Shown in pieces: positions 16,360 to 25,335 of a stretch of 64,000 nt of DNA. Position 1 is the first letter of the stretch. Every line of letters begins with the position of its first letter. The notes beneath the pieces were generated by a model. That model was not told where the DNA came from. It was given only the letters and a program-made list of their open reading frames with translations, and did no database searches. The translations under genes and the position numbers were made by a program. This stretch comes from Escherichia coli (GTDB lineage: Bacteria > Pseudomonadota > Gammaproteobacteria > Enterobacterales > Enterobacteriaceae), in the NCBI GenBank assembly GCA_021307345.1, contig CP089930.1:3968001-4032000 (forward strand), read 5' to 3'.

Positions 16360-16546
16360 CGTTCTGGATGTTGATCTGAACCGACTGAAAGAAAATCGGG
16401 AAGCAATGACAAATTTTTACGCGTCCATCCGTAAGGGCAGAGCGAAAGGTGAAGCCGAGCTACGGGCGGCATTGTTTAAGCTTGCCAGAAAAGGGGATGC
16501 CTTTGCCCTGCGCGAACTACTCAGGGTGGATAAAAATCAGGACTAA
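16295..16546 (+). CDS. Small helix-turn-helix-like protein before terminase
   Basis: 83 residues; GGGGGTGAC precedes the ATG, and the gene overlaps the end of the glycosyltransferase gene by 65 bp in another frame. Residues 12-35 (CRMTAQQIADVLDVDLNRLK) look like a helix-turn-helix. It may be a DNA-binding accessory of the terminase, which starts 3 bp downstream. Family not recognised with certainty. Confidence 0.6.
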   Translation: MIPYSKVESLAACRMTAQQIADVLDVDLNRLKENREAMTNFYASIRKGRAKGEAELRAALFKLARKGDAFALRELLRVDKNQD

Positions 16547-16549
16547 CTG

Positions 16550-17644
16550 ATGAGCAGACCGGACTGGGGGGCGTTGCAGCAGGAGTATATTGCTGAATAC
16601 ACCCGCTCCGGTATATCTCCGGTGGCATGGTGTGAAGCAAGGGGACTGAATTACGCAACAGCCCGTCGTTACATCAAAAAACCTCCGAAAAATGCGCAGA
16701 CAGAAATGCGCAAAACTGCGCAAAAAAGTGCGCAGAAAAAATCTGCGCAGACTGCACAAAAGCGGAACGGAAAATCTCAGGAAAAAAAGCCAGTATCCGA
16801 TGCGTACCTGAATGAGGGCGATGCGGAAGAAATTTCGTTCTGTCCCGATGAATTCGGCGTTTCTGACCAGCAGGCGAAATTCGCAATGCTGGTTGCCCAG
16901 GGGAAAAAACTCGTTGAGGCATATCGCCTGGCAGGATACGAGTCAGAGGGGAATGCGGCCTACGTAACCGCCAGCCAGCTCCTAAGAAATCCTAAGGTTT
17001 TTCGTGCTATCAGCTACTTCCGCAATCAGTACCAGAAACGCTATACCGCAGACCTGGATTTACTGGTGAGTCAGTTGATGGCCATTGTCCAGGCCGACCC
17101 CAATCAGTTGGCACAATTTCGCCGTGTTAACTGCCGTTATTGCTGGGGCGAGAATCATCACTACCAGTGGCGCGATATAGCAGAATTCGATAAGGCAGCG
17201 GCGCAGGCCTCCAGAGATGGCAAACCCGAGCCGGAATATGGTGGCCTTGGCTTTGTTGATAACGCCATACCCAATCCGGACTGCCCGAAGTGCTGCGGTG
17301 AGGGAACGGGGCAGCTTTATATGGCTGATACCACTCTGCTTGATGGGGAAGCGCGGCAATTATATGCAGGGGCAAAGCTCGGAAAATTTGGTGTTGAGAT
17401 CCTGCTGGAGGATAAGGCTGCCGCCCGGCGTGAATTGTTGCGTTTGCTTGCTGCTGGTGGGGCTTTATGTGCAGATAAGCGGCTACAGGAACTGGAAATT
17501 GAACGGCGCAGAATGGAAAACCAGAAGCTGCGCAAAGAGATCGAAACGGTGGAAGATAATGAACATCCCCAACCTGTGGCGATCAATATTAATGTGGTTG
17601 ATGCCAGAGTAAGGAGTGATGAAGATGATCTCTCCGACGCTTAA
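16550..17644 (+). CDS. Terminase small subunit
   Basis: 364 residues. An N-terminal helix-turn-helix (AWCEARGLNYATARRYIKK, about 23-41) is followed by a Lys/Gln-rich linker with repeated AQK units and then a terminase_2-type DNA-binding domain (EFGVSDQQAKFAMLVAQGKK, then AYVTASQLLRNPKVF). A four-cysteine cluster (CRYCWGE and CPKCCGEG, about 195-250) suggests a zinc-binding insertion. It recognises the packaging site and delivers DNA to the large subunit, whose gene overlaps the 3' end by 20 bp. Confidence 0.85.
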   Translation: MSRPDWGALQQEYIAEYTRSGISPVAWCEARGLNYATARRYIKKPPKNAQTEMRKTAQKSAQKKSAQTAQKRNGKSQEKKPVSDAYLNEGDAEEISFCPDEFGVSDQQAKFAMLVAQGKKLVEAYRLAGYESEGNAAYVTASQLLRNPKVFRAISYFRNQYQKRYTADLDLLVSQLMAIVQADPNQLAQFRRVNCRYCWGENHHYQWRDIAEFDKAAAQASRDGKPEPEYGGLGFVDNAIPNPDCPKCCGEGTGQLYMADTTLLDGEARQLYAGAKLGKFGVEILLEDKAAARRELLRLLAAGGALCADKRLQELEIERRRMENQKLRKEIETVEDNEHPQPVAININVVDARVRSDEDDLSDA

Positions 17645-18926
17645 TGTGCCTCAGGCGCGATTTCTTTCAATGCCCCATAAATTTAAAGCCTATATTGCTG
17701 GTTTTGGCTCGGGCAAAACATGGGTTGGGTGTGGCGGCATATGCAAGGGGATTTGGGAGCATCCAGGTATAAATCAGGGATATTTTGCGCCAACGTATCC
17801 CCAAATTCGCGATATTTTTTACCCTACAGTGGAAGAAGTTGCTGCTGACTGGGGATTGAACGTAAAAATTAATGAGGGAAATAAAGAGGTTCACTTTTAT
17901 TACGGACGCCAGTATCGGGGAACCACTATCTGCAGATCGATGGAGAAGCCACAAACGATCGTCGGTTTCAAAATTGGTAATGCGTTGGTGGATGAACTGG
18001 ACATTTTGCCGAAGGAAAAAGCCAGAACGGCGTGGCGCAAGATAATTGCGCGTATGCGTTATAAGATTGATGGACTTCGCAACGGTATTGACGTTACAAC
18101 CACGCCGGAAGGATTCAAATTTGTCTACGAGCAGTTTGTTAAAGCCGTGCGTGAAAAAACAGAGCTGGCCTCACTGTATGGTCTGGTGCAGGCATCTACT
18201 TTCGATAATGAAAAGAACCTGCCAGCAGATTACATTCCTTCGCTTCTTGAATCATACCCTCCAGAGCTGATTAAAGCCTATCTGCGAGGACAGTTTACTA
18301 ACCTGACAAGTGGTACTGTTTACCATCAGTTTGACCGGAAACTGAATAATTGCGAAGAAGTGGAGCAGCCAGGGGAGCCGATTTATATTGGGATGGATTT
18401 TAACGTTGGAAAGATGGCGGGAATCGTCCATGTGCTGCGTTTGGGGCTTCCATGTGCGGTAACTGAAATCATCAATGCCTACGATACGCCGGATATGATC
18501 CGCATCATTAAAGAACGCTTCTGGCCGTATGACGGGCATGATTACCGGAAAGTGAGGGAGATTTATATTTATCCAGATGCTTCCGGAGATTCCAGAAAAT
18601 CAAGTAACGCAAGTACGACGGATATAGCCCAGCTTAAGCAGGCAGGTTTTAACGTTGTGGTGAACAGCTCGAACCCGCCAGTAAAAGATCGCGTTAACTC
18701 AATGAATGCAATGTTCTGCAATGCCAATGGTGAGCGTCGCTATAAAGTTAATGTGAAGCGTTGTCCGGTATATGCCGAATCTCTGGAGCAACAGGTCTGG
18801 GATGATAAGGGGGAGCCTGATAAAAAATCTGGCAATGATCACCCGAATGATGCCGGAGGTTATTTCATCGTTAAGCAATTCCCTATTGTCAAACCGACCG
18901 GAAGAGTCACATCACTTCGGATTTAA
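17625..18926 (+). CDS. Terminase large subunit
   Basis: 433 residues. The ATG at 17625 is chosen because AAGGAG lies eight bases upstream; the nearer GTG and ATG leave too little spacing. The ATPase has Walker A GFGSGKT at 26-32 and Walker B ALVDELD near 120. The C-terminal RNase H-like nuclease shows its first acidic strand in YIGMDFNVG and a second in YPDASGD. It pumps DNA into the prohead and cuts it at termination. Terminase small, terminase large, portal is the standard order. Confidence 0.93.
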   Translation: MISPTLNVPQARFLSMPHKFKAYIAGFGSGKTWVGCGGICKGIWEHPGINQGYFAPTYPQIRDIFYPTVEEVAADWGLNVKINEGNKEVHFYYGRQYRGTTICRSMEKPQTIVGFKIGNALVDELDILPKEKARTAWRKIIARMRYKIDGLRNGIDVTTTPEGFKFVYEQFVKAVREKTELASLYGLVQASTFDNEKNLPADYIPSLLESYPPELIKAYLRGQFTNLTSGTVYHQFDRKLNNCEEVEQPGEPIYIGMDFNVGKMAGIVHVLRLGLPCAVTEIINAYDTPDMIRIIKERFWPYDGHDYRKVREIYIYPDASGDSRKSSNASTTDIAQLKQAGFNVVVNSSNPPVKDRVNSMNAMFCNANGERRYKVNVKRCPVYAESLEQQVWDDKGEPDKKSGNDHPNDAGGYFIVKQFPIVKPTGRVTSLRI

Positions 18927-18928
18927 TT

Positions 18929-20335
18929 ATGGCTGATATATCAACACCCAACCTCGACTATAACGATATGCTGGAGGCGTGGGATATTAACGACGCATTG
19001 ATGGGCGGTACGCTTGAAATGCGCAGGCAGGGGGAAAATTATCTCCCCAAATGGCCTAATGAAGATGAAGACGCTTATAAAAAACGCCTGTCTGTGGCTA
19101 CGCTACTTCCTGTGTATGAAGAAAGCATCAAACAAAATATTGGGCGAATATTTGCAGAGCCGACAGTATTGAGTGAGGAAACGCCGGAAAAAATCAGGGA
19201 ATATGCAGAAAATATCGACATGGAGGGGAGCCGACTGGATGTGTGGGCGCAGCAATTTTTCAGTCTCGCATTTCAGTATGGTGTGGCACATGCGCTGGTG
19301 GACTATCCACGAACGGATATGAACGAGATTCGGACAAAAGCCGATGAAAACGCGGCCGGTGGTCGCCCGTACGTTACGATGCTGAATCCACGCCAGGTTA
19401 TTGGATGGAAATCGAAAGTTGAAAAAGGGAAAGTTGTTCTCACTGATTTGCGTATAAAAGAGGTCATCATTATTGATGGTGATGATTTCGGGCAGAAGAA
19501 GGTGGAGCAGATCCGCCATATTATGCCCCGTCGAGTAGAAATTTATCGACGCAGCGAAGGTACTAATGGCGAATCTGTCTGGATGCTTCATGAGTCATGG
19601 AATACCAGCCGTGATGATATTCCTCTGGTAACACTGTATACGAAGAAAACAGGGTTTATGCGTGGTACACCGCCATTGCTTAATCTTGGCTTGCTGAATA
19701 TCAAGCACTGGCAAAGCCAGAGCGAGCAGGACAATATTCTTCATGTTGCCCGCGTTCCATTGCTGGTGGCCTACGGGCTGGACAGGAATGAAGAACTGAC
19801 GGTTGGTGCATCCACCGCTACGATTTTTGAGGACAGAACAAAAAATGGCCTCGAATATGTTGAACATAGTGGCGCAGCGATAGAATCTGGCGAAACATCA
19901 CTTGAGAAGCTGGAAAATCAGATGCGTCATGCCGGCGCTAAACTTCTGCGGGCTGAAAATACATCCACCAAATCTGTTGATCAGACTAATGAAGAGCGGA
20001 TGCAGGAACACTCGCCGCTTTATACAATGGCGAACTCCCTCGAAGATGCCCTCGATAATATTCTCCAGATAATGGCGGAATGGAGCGGAGAGAGTTGCGG
20101 TGGCAATGTGGATGTGCGCACTGAACTGGATGTATCTGCCCAGGTGTTTGACTCATCCTCCGCGCTGGCTGTTCAGTCATTGCGTCAGGGCGGTGATATA
20201 CGTCAGATTGATGCGGTTCGGGTGTTGCAGGCGTTGAAATTTATCGATCAGGATTCCCGTCCAGAGGAAGTGATCGATGAATTAAAAAATCAGAGTGTAA
20301 TGCTGATGGAAATCAATGATGCAAACCGTGAATGA
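18929..20335 (+). CDS. Portal protein (DUF4055 type)
   Basis: 468 residues, beginning 2 bp after the terminase stop. The N-terminal NYLPKWPNEDEDAYKKRL segment and the overall pattern fit the DUF4055 portal family of siphoviruses. The portal is the dodecameric ring at the head vertex through which DNA passes. The end overlaps the next gene by 20 bp. Confidence 0.85.
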   Translation: MADISTPNLDYNDMLEAWDINDALMGGTLEMRRQGENYLPKWPNEDEDAYKKRLSVATLLPVYEESIKQNIGRIFAEPTVLSEETPEKIREYAENIDMEGSRLDVWAQQFFSLAFQYGVAHALVDYPRTDMNEIRTKADENAAGGRPYVTMLNPRQVIGWKSKVEKGKVVLTDLRIKEVIIIDGDDFGQKKVEQIRHIMPRRVEIYRRSEGTNGESVWMLHESWNTSRDDIPLVTLYTKKTGFMRGTPPLLNLGLLNIKHWQSQSEQDNILHVARVPLLVAYGLDRNEELTVGASTATIFEDRTKNGLEYVEHSGAAIESGETSLEKLENQMRHAGAKLLRAENTSTKSVDQTNEERMQEHSPLYTMANSLEDALDNILQIMAEWSGESCGGNVDVRTELDVSAQVFDSSSALAVQSLRQGGDIRQIDAVRVLQALKFIDQDSRPEEVIDELKNQSVMLMEINDANRE

Positions 20336-21431
20336 ACGGCTGCGTGATGAATCAATTGCTCATGCAGTCTGGATATCCCGCTATAGCACTGGTGTGGCTG
20401 CCAGAATGGTGAAAATACTGAATGACAGCGATGCGGAGCTTACAGCTCGCCTGCTGGTAGCACTGGACAGCCTCGATCCTGGTAGTTTTACCGTTACGCG
20501 CCTGGAGTCACTTCTGGCGAGTGTCAGAGAGGTTAACCGCGCTGCTATTAACAGCATGTTTACCAGTCTCTCCGGAGAGCTGAACGAGCTGGCAATTTAT
20601 GAGGCTAGTTATCAGTTAAGTCTGTTTGATTCTCTGCTACCTGATTTTGTTGCTGATGTTCACCCTCTGGTTGGTATATCTTCTGATGCACTTTACGCCG
20701 CTGCAATGGCGCGACCATTCCAGGGACGACTGCTCAGTGAGTGGGCCTTGGATCTTGAGGCGGATCGGCTCAGACGCATAACAAATACGGTGCGTCAGGG
20801 TTTTTTGCTGGGGGATACCAATGAGCAGATCGCAAGAAAAATTCGGGGACATGTCAGCAAGGGATTTCAGGATGGTGCATTGCAGATGAGCCGGGCTAAT
20901 GCGGCCAGCATTGCAAAAACAGCGGTTGGACATCTTGCTGCTACTGCCCGTGAGAGTTTTGCCAGCGCGAATAATGATTTGATTAAGGGTAAGCAATGGT
21001 TATCAACGCTTGATAATCGTACTACGCCACAATGTCGAATCAGGGATCGCCTCAAATATACGCTGGATAATAAACCTGTAGGTCACAGTGTGCCTTATTT
21101 GCATGGGCCGGGAAAAATTCATTTCTGCTGCCGCTCAACGGAAACGTTCATTCTGAAATCAGCGAAGGAACTGGGTATTGATGTTCGTGATATTTCCCCG
21201 GCTGAGCGGGCCAGCATGGATGGCGTGGTGGCCGGAGATACAACCTACAGGGAATGGTTTTTGCGTCAGCCTTACACCAGACAAAAACAGATTGTGGGGG
21301 AAACCCGGGCAAAGCTGATTCGGGATGGCGGTATGTCGCCAGATGAATTTTACACCGATAAAGGCGAATGGCTGACGCTGAAGCAACTCCGTGAGCGTGA
21401 TGCACAGGTATTCAGAAAAGCAGGGATTTAA
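20316..21431 (+). CDS. MuF-like head morphogenesis protein
   Basis: 371 residues. The helical N-terminal half is followed by a MuF-type domain with WLSTLDNRTTPQCRIRDRL and HFCCRSTETF (about 225-275), the usual signature of Mu gpF/SPP1 gp7 proteins. These are minor head proteins packaged in few copies near the portal. An intrinsic terminator follows the gene. Confidence 0.85.
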   Translation: MMQTVNERLRDESIAHAVWISRYSTGVAARMVKILNDSDAELTARLLVALDSLDPGSFTVTRLESLLASVREVNRAAINSMFTSLSGELNELAIYEASYQLSLFDSLLPDFVADVHPLVGISSDALYAAAMARPFQGRLLSEWALDLEADRLRRITNTVRQGFLLGDTNEQIARKIRGHVSKGFQDGALQMSRANAASIAKTAVGHLAATARESFASANNDLIKGKQWLSTLDNRTTPQCRIRDRLKYTLDNKPVGHSVPYLHGPGKIHFCCRSTETFILKSAKELGIDVRDISPAERASMDGVVAGDTTYREWFLRQPYTRQKQIVGETRAKLIRDGGMSPDEFYTDKGEWLTLKQLRERDAQVFRKAGI

Positions 21432-21450
21432 ATAAATCATTTATTACAAC

Positions 21451-21476
21451 AGGCTACCTTCGGGTGGCCTTTTTTA
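21451..21476 (+). terminator. Intrinsic terminator within the head operon
   Basis: AGGCTACC-TTCG-GGTGGCCT stem (one T-G pair) followed by six T residues. Confidence 0.7.
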
Positions 21477-21535
21477 TTGCTGCGATCCGGATGGTGAGCA
21501 GCGTAACTGTCGGAAGACTTAAACCAGGTACTAAT

Positions 21536-22300
21536 ATGAAACTGAAAACGGTCGAGATTAACGGAAAACAATACGCAGAAATTGATACTGCTGGCCTGCC
21601 AGTTTATGTGCACGACGATGGTAAAGAAATCGGCTTCGATGCACCGCTGGTGATAAAAAAAATTACAGAGCTTAATGGCGAGGCAAAAAATCATCGCCTG
21701 GCTAAAGAAGCTGCAGAGGAAAAACTGGCTAAGTTTGCCGCTATCGAAGACCCGAAGAAGGCGATCGAGGCACTGGAAATGCTGTCAAAAATCGACCAGA
21801 AAAAGCTGATCGATGCGGGACAGGTTGACCAGGTTAAGGCAGAAATTACGAAAAATTTTCAGCAGCAATTAGATGAAGAAAAGCAACGCTCTCAGATGCT
21901 GGAGACGCAGCTTTACGATTCTATGATTGGCGGTAGTTTTGCGGGTTCAAAATATATTGCCGATAAAATTGCGATCCCGGCAGATTTATTACAAGCCCGC
22001 TTCGGGCAGGCATTCAAAGTGGAAGAAGGGAAGATCGTTGCTTATGACGCTTCCGGCAACAAAATTTATTCCCGCGCGAAGCCTGGCGAACTGGCGCAGT
22101 TTGATGAGGCGCTGGAGTTCCTCGTCGAAAATTACCCTCAGAAAGACTACATCCTGAAAGCCAGTGGCAACAATGGCGGCGGCTCCCGTCCGACACAGCA
22201 TGATATTGGTCAGAAAACGATGAAACGCTCTGCTTTTGATGCACTGGATGTTGCAGGTAAGCAAAACGCATTGAAAGACGGTATCACAATTGTTGATTAA
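21536..22300 (+). CDS. Capsid scaffold-like protein
   Basis: 254 residues from the ATG at 21536; a longer upstream reading would begin inside the terminator. The middle (about 45-130) is a charged coiled coil (KLAKFAAIEDPKKAIEALEM), and the protein directly precedes the major coat gene, as scaffolds do. The C-terminal part (DALDVAGKQNALKDGITIVD) resembles the C-termini of phage minor head/scaffold proteins. No protease motif is visible. Confidence 0.7.
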   Translation: MKLKTVEINGKQYAEIDTAGLPVYVHDDGKEIGFDAPLVIKKITELNGEAKNHRLAKEAAEEKLAKFAAIEDPKKAIEALEMLSKIDQKKLIDAGQVDQVKAEITKNFQQQLDEEKQRSQMLETQLYDSMIGGSFAGSKYIADKIAIPADLLQARFGQAFKVEEGKIVAYDASGNKIYSRAKPGELAQFDEALEFLVENYPQKDYILKASGNNGGGSRPTQHDIGQKTMKRSAFDALDVAGKQNALKDGITIVD

Positions 22301-22398
22301 CACATTTGTCAGCTTCCGGATGGGAGCTGGTGTCAGGGCTGGATAGCTCATTACTCCATCTATTCACAATTACGCAAATTTTTAAGGAATATTTAATT

Positions 22399-23538
22399 AT
22401 GGCTGGAAATACCCTGACCGGGTTGATCCCGACTATTTATACCGCCCTGGATATTGTATCCCGTGAGCAGGTAGGTTTTATCCCTGCGGTAGCAAAAAAC
22501 GCAAAAGCTGACGCCGCAGCAAAAGATCAGACGGTAACCGCGCCAGTTGCGCCTGAGGCGAAAACCGAAGATATCGTACCGGGGCCGTCAGCTCCGAATA
22601 CCGGTGATCAAAATATTGGCACTGTTGATGTGAAAATTACTAAATCCAAAATGGCACCGGTTAAATGGAATGGTGAAGAACAACTGGCTCTTGGCCCTTC
22701 AGGGACTTACAACACCATTCTGGCTGATCAGTTCAAGCAGGCTTTTCGCGCCCTTGCAAACGAGGTTGAGGCTGATCTTGGTGCGTTGTATTTCGGTGCT
22801 TCCCGCGCCGTGGGAACCGCAGGGACAACGCCGTTTGGTGTTAAAGATGATCTTTCTGATGCTGCTCTGGCTCGTCAGGTTCTGGAGGATAACGGCGCAC
22901 CGACAACCGATCTGCAGATGGTGCTTGGCTCCACTGCCATTGCTAATTTGCGCGGAAAACAGTCTGTATTGTTTAAAGTGAATGAATCCGGCACTGAACA
23001 GCTACTGCGTGAGGGCGTGTTGGGGCGTCTGGAGGGATTCAATATTCACAGTTCGGCAGGTGTGAAACGAGCGCCAAAGGTTGCTGCAACTGGTTATCTC
23101 GTGAATGGCGAGAAAAAAGAAGGCGATGTTCTTATTTCCATTGATACTGGTTCGGGGAGTATTTCTGCAGGTCAGATTGTTACGTTCGCTGGTGATCCGA
23201 ATCAGTATGTTGTGGCAGCAGCGACCAGCAATCTGATTACTCTTGCAGCGCCTGGACTGCGTCAGGATCTGGCCGATGATACTGCCATCACAGTTGTTGG
23301 GGCCTTTACTGCAAATATGGCGTTTGATCGCAACGCGTTTCTGCTGGCATCCCGTACTCCGGCAATGCCGGAAGGTGGCGATAATGCTGATGATGTAATG
23401 AATGTTACGGACCCGATTTCAGGGATTACGTTCCAGATTGCACTGTATCGTCAGTATCGCCAGGTGCGCTATGAAGTTGGACTGGCATGGGGTGTTTCAT
23501 CAGTGAAGCCGGCACATGGTTGTCTGATTCTTGGTTAA
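22399..23538 (+). CDS. Major capsid protein, P22 coat-like
   Basis: 379 residues from the ATG at 22399 (TTTAAGGA upstream). The start MAGNTLTGLIPTIYTALDIV and the content (VREQVGFIPAV-like segment, FKQAFRALANEVEADL) fit the P22 gp5-like coat family with an HK97 fold. A domain of small strands inserted around residues 215-310 (TGSGSISAGQIVTFAG) corresponds to the extra Ig-like/insertion domain seen in such coats. It is followed by a strong hairpin terminator, consistent with differential expression of coat relative to later genes. Confidence 0.85.
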   Translation: MAGNTLTGLIPTIYTALDIVSREQVGFIPAVAKNAKADAAAKDQTVTAPVAPEAKTEDIVPGPSAPNTGDQNIGTVDVKITKSKMAPVKWNGEEQLALGPSGTYNTILADQFKQAFRALANEVEADLGALYFGASRAVGTAGTTPFGVKDDLSDAALARQVLEDNGAPTTDLQMVLGSTAIANLRGKQSVLFKVNESGTEQLLREGVLGRLEGFNIHSSAGVKRAPKVAATGYLVNGEKKEGDVLISIDTGSGSISAGQIVTFAGDPNQYVVAAATSNLITLAAPGLRQDLADDTAITVVGAFTANMAFDRNAFLLASRTPAMPEGGDNADDVMNVTDPISGITFQIALYRQYRQVRYEVGLAWGVSSVKPAHGCLILG

Positions 23539-23548
23539 ACATTCAAAC

Positions 23549-23568
23549 GGGGCTTCGGCCCCATTTTT
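23549..23568 (+). terminator. Intrinsic terminator after coat gene
   Basis: GGGGC-TTCG-GCCCC tetraloop hairpin followed by ATTTTT. Confidence 0.75.
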
Positions 23569-23580
23569 AATGGGGGGCAT

Positions 23581-23757
23581 ATGGCCGGATTAACTAAAGA
23601 GCAAAGAGCACAGCGTGAAGCCGCACAAAAAACGCAAATTGAGTTAGTGGTTATGGTGACCGATTATCAGATGTTTCCCGGCGCACCAACTATCGCTAAT
23701 GTTCATCCTGATGAAGTTGACAACTGGAAGGCTATGGGCTGGAAAACTCAGGAGTAA
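23581..23757 (+). CDS. 58-residue phage structural-region protein
   Basis: A short ORF with GGGGGGC directly upstream of the ATG and 3 bp from the next gene. The product starts MAGLTKEQRAQREAAQKTQ and ends with a DEVDNWKAMGWKTQE segment resembling the short C-terminal motif seen in small head-region proteins of related phages. Tight packing between coat and connector genes supports it. Function unknown. Confidence 0.7.
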   Translation: MAGLTKEQRAQREAAQKTQIELVVMVTDYQMFPGAPTIANVHPDEVDNWKAMGWKTQE

Positions 23758-23760
23758 CAC

Positions 23761-24156
23761 ATGATCACTTACGTGACCTGTGATGACGTTGATAATGCGT
23801 TTGGGAACGCCTGGACGAGTGAGAACGCTAAAAATAAAGCTGTTTTAATGGCTAATGCCTGGCTTAATGGCTTCAACCTGAAAATTAACCCATCCCGTAT
23901 TCCGGAAGAGGTAAAACTTGCGGGAGCATATGCAGCCAGAATTGCCTCATTCGGTAAGTTGTTTCAGCAGAAAAATGATTCTGGCGTTGTTATCAGTAAA
24001 GCCGTGTCGGCTGACGGGGTCAGTGTATCGAAATCATTTTCTGAGTTGCCAGCAAACAGCACTGCATTGCTTGAACCCGATTTACAGCTTGCGATAGCAC
24101 TGCTGAAACCGTACGGACTTAGTCGCTCACAAGTCAGGGTTGTGAGGGGGGGATAA
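23761..24156 (+). CDS. Head-tail connector (DnaT-like family)
   Basis: 131 residues, starting 3 bp after the previous stop. Resembles the family annotated 'DnaT-like ssDNA-binding' in phage head operons, which by location are head-completion adaptors of the gp6/gp16 type. The compact helical N-terminus (DDVDNAFGNAWTSENAKNKA) is typical. The stop overlaps the next start by one base. Confidence 0.65.
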   Translation: MITYVTCDDVDNAFGNAWTSENAKNKAVLMANAWLNGFNLKINPSRIPEEVKLAGAYAARIASFGKLFQQKNDSGVVISKAVSADGVSVSKSFSELPANSTALLEPDLQLAIALLKPYGLSRSQVRVVRGG

Positions 24157-24539
24157 TGGGGCTTCGTGAAGAGATTCAGTCAGAGGTTGCCGCTGCTTTT
24201 GATGAGGATTTAGCGGACGCCGTGAGTGATTTTTCTGGTTCTTACGTTACGCACCGGCACTGGGATCCTGTGACGGAAACTGGCGGCGAATCCACCGCAA
24301 TCTATACCGGGCGAGGCGTGTTGACACGTTATAAGCTGGGCAGAATTGATGGGATTAATATTTTGCATGGTGACCTTAAATTAACCGCTCTGGTATGCGA
24401 GGTTACGGATAAACCAGCTGTCGACCATATTATTGAGATTTATGATCCTGTATCAAGGCAGTTACAACGATACGAGGTAATTACAGCAAGTGTAGATCCT
24501 TCCGCATCAGTTTACTCTATCCAGTTAAGGAGAGCGTAA
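24156..24539 (+). CDS. Head closure / neck protein
   Basis: 127 residues. Position between the connector and the tail completion proteins, and a beta-rich C-terminal half (IEIYDPVSRQLQRYEVITAS), fit a head-closure protein. Assignment rests on gene order. Confidence 0.6.
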   Translation: MGLREEIQSEVAAAFDEDLADAVSDFSGSYVTHRHWDPVTETGGESTAIYTGRGVLTRYKLGRIDGINILHGDLKLTALVCEVTDKPAVDHIIEIYDPVSRQLQRYEVITASVDPSASVYSIQLRRA

Positions 24540-24920
24540 ATGGCAAAGGCATGGGATATAGAACCGTCAATATTTGCCGGGATGATTGAGGAAGATGTAG
24601 GGCTGAAGATTCGCTACATCGCTATGCAGATTCTTACTGCTATTGATATTGCTGCTCCGGTTGATACCGGACGTTTCAGAAATAACAACCTGGTGTCGTT
24701 ACAGCATCCCGATTTTGGTATATCTGATAACGTGGATCCGAACGGTACGATTGCTGTTCAGCGTGGGATCGGGGTTATTTCGAAAGCTGCAAATTACGGG
24801 GTTATTTATATCCAGAATAACCTTCCTTATGCAGAGGCTCTTGAAAACGGTCATTCACAACAAGCGCCAACTGGCGTGTATGCCAACGCTTTTCATGGTG
24901 TTTTACAGGCTTACAAATGA
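24540..24920 (+). CDS. Tail completion protein, HK97 gp10-like
   Basis: 126 residues; start abuts the previous stop. The IAAPVDTGRFRNN motif near residue 40 and YAEALENGHSQQAPTGVY near the C-terminus are the signature of the HK97 gp10/Z-type neck-to-tail protein family. The end overlaps the next gene by 4 bp. Confidence 0.8.
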   Translation: MAKAWDIEPSIFAGMIEEDVGLKIRYIAMQILTAIDIAAPVDTGRFRNNNLVSLQHPDFGISDNVDPNGTIAVQRGIGVISKAANYGVIYIQNNLPYAEALENGHSQQAPTGVYANAFHGVLQAYK

Positions 24921-25309
24921 AGTTTACTGAAATCAGAAATACGGTTATTTCCAGAATGACGGCACAGACGATTATTGATGGAAAAGACGTATTGTATCCG
25001 AACGGGCCAACGTTCGATCCTTCCGGTAAGTTAATCTGGGCGCGGTTAAGTAATATTCCCGGGCAGGCTGGAGTTAATGAAATTGGCGCGGGGCCGGTTG
25101 TTTATCGCACGGGGATAATCATTATTCAGTTATTTGTCCCCGCAGGTTCTGGTTCAAAACTCATTACTGAGACAGCCGATAAATTGCGGGAACTGTTTGA
25201 GTTTCAGGATGACGATCGTCTCAGTTACCAGGCTGTTTCCTCAATAGCCGTCGGCGAAAAGAATGGCTGGTTCCAGCTTAATCTTCAAATTCCATATCGC
25301 GCGCTCTAG
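24917..25309 (+). CDS. Tail terminator-like protein
   Basis: 130 residues, overlapping the previous stop (ATGA). Size, fold pattern (MTAQTIIDGKDVLYPNGP, then YRTGIIIIQLFVPAGSGS) and position before the tail tube gene match DUF4128/lambda U-like tail terminators, which cap the growing tube. Confidence 0.75.
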   Translation: MKFTEIRNTVISRMTAQTIIDGKDVLYPNGPTFDPSGKLIWARLSNIPGQAGVNEIGAGPVVYRTGIIIIQLFVPAGSGSKLITETADKLRELFEFQDDDRLSYQAVSSIAVGEKNGWFQLNLQIPYRAL

Positions 25310-25335
25310 CGCAATTAATGACATAGGAGGCTCCT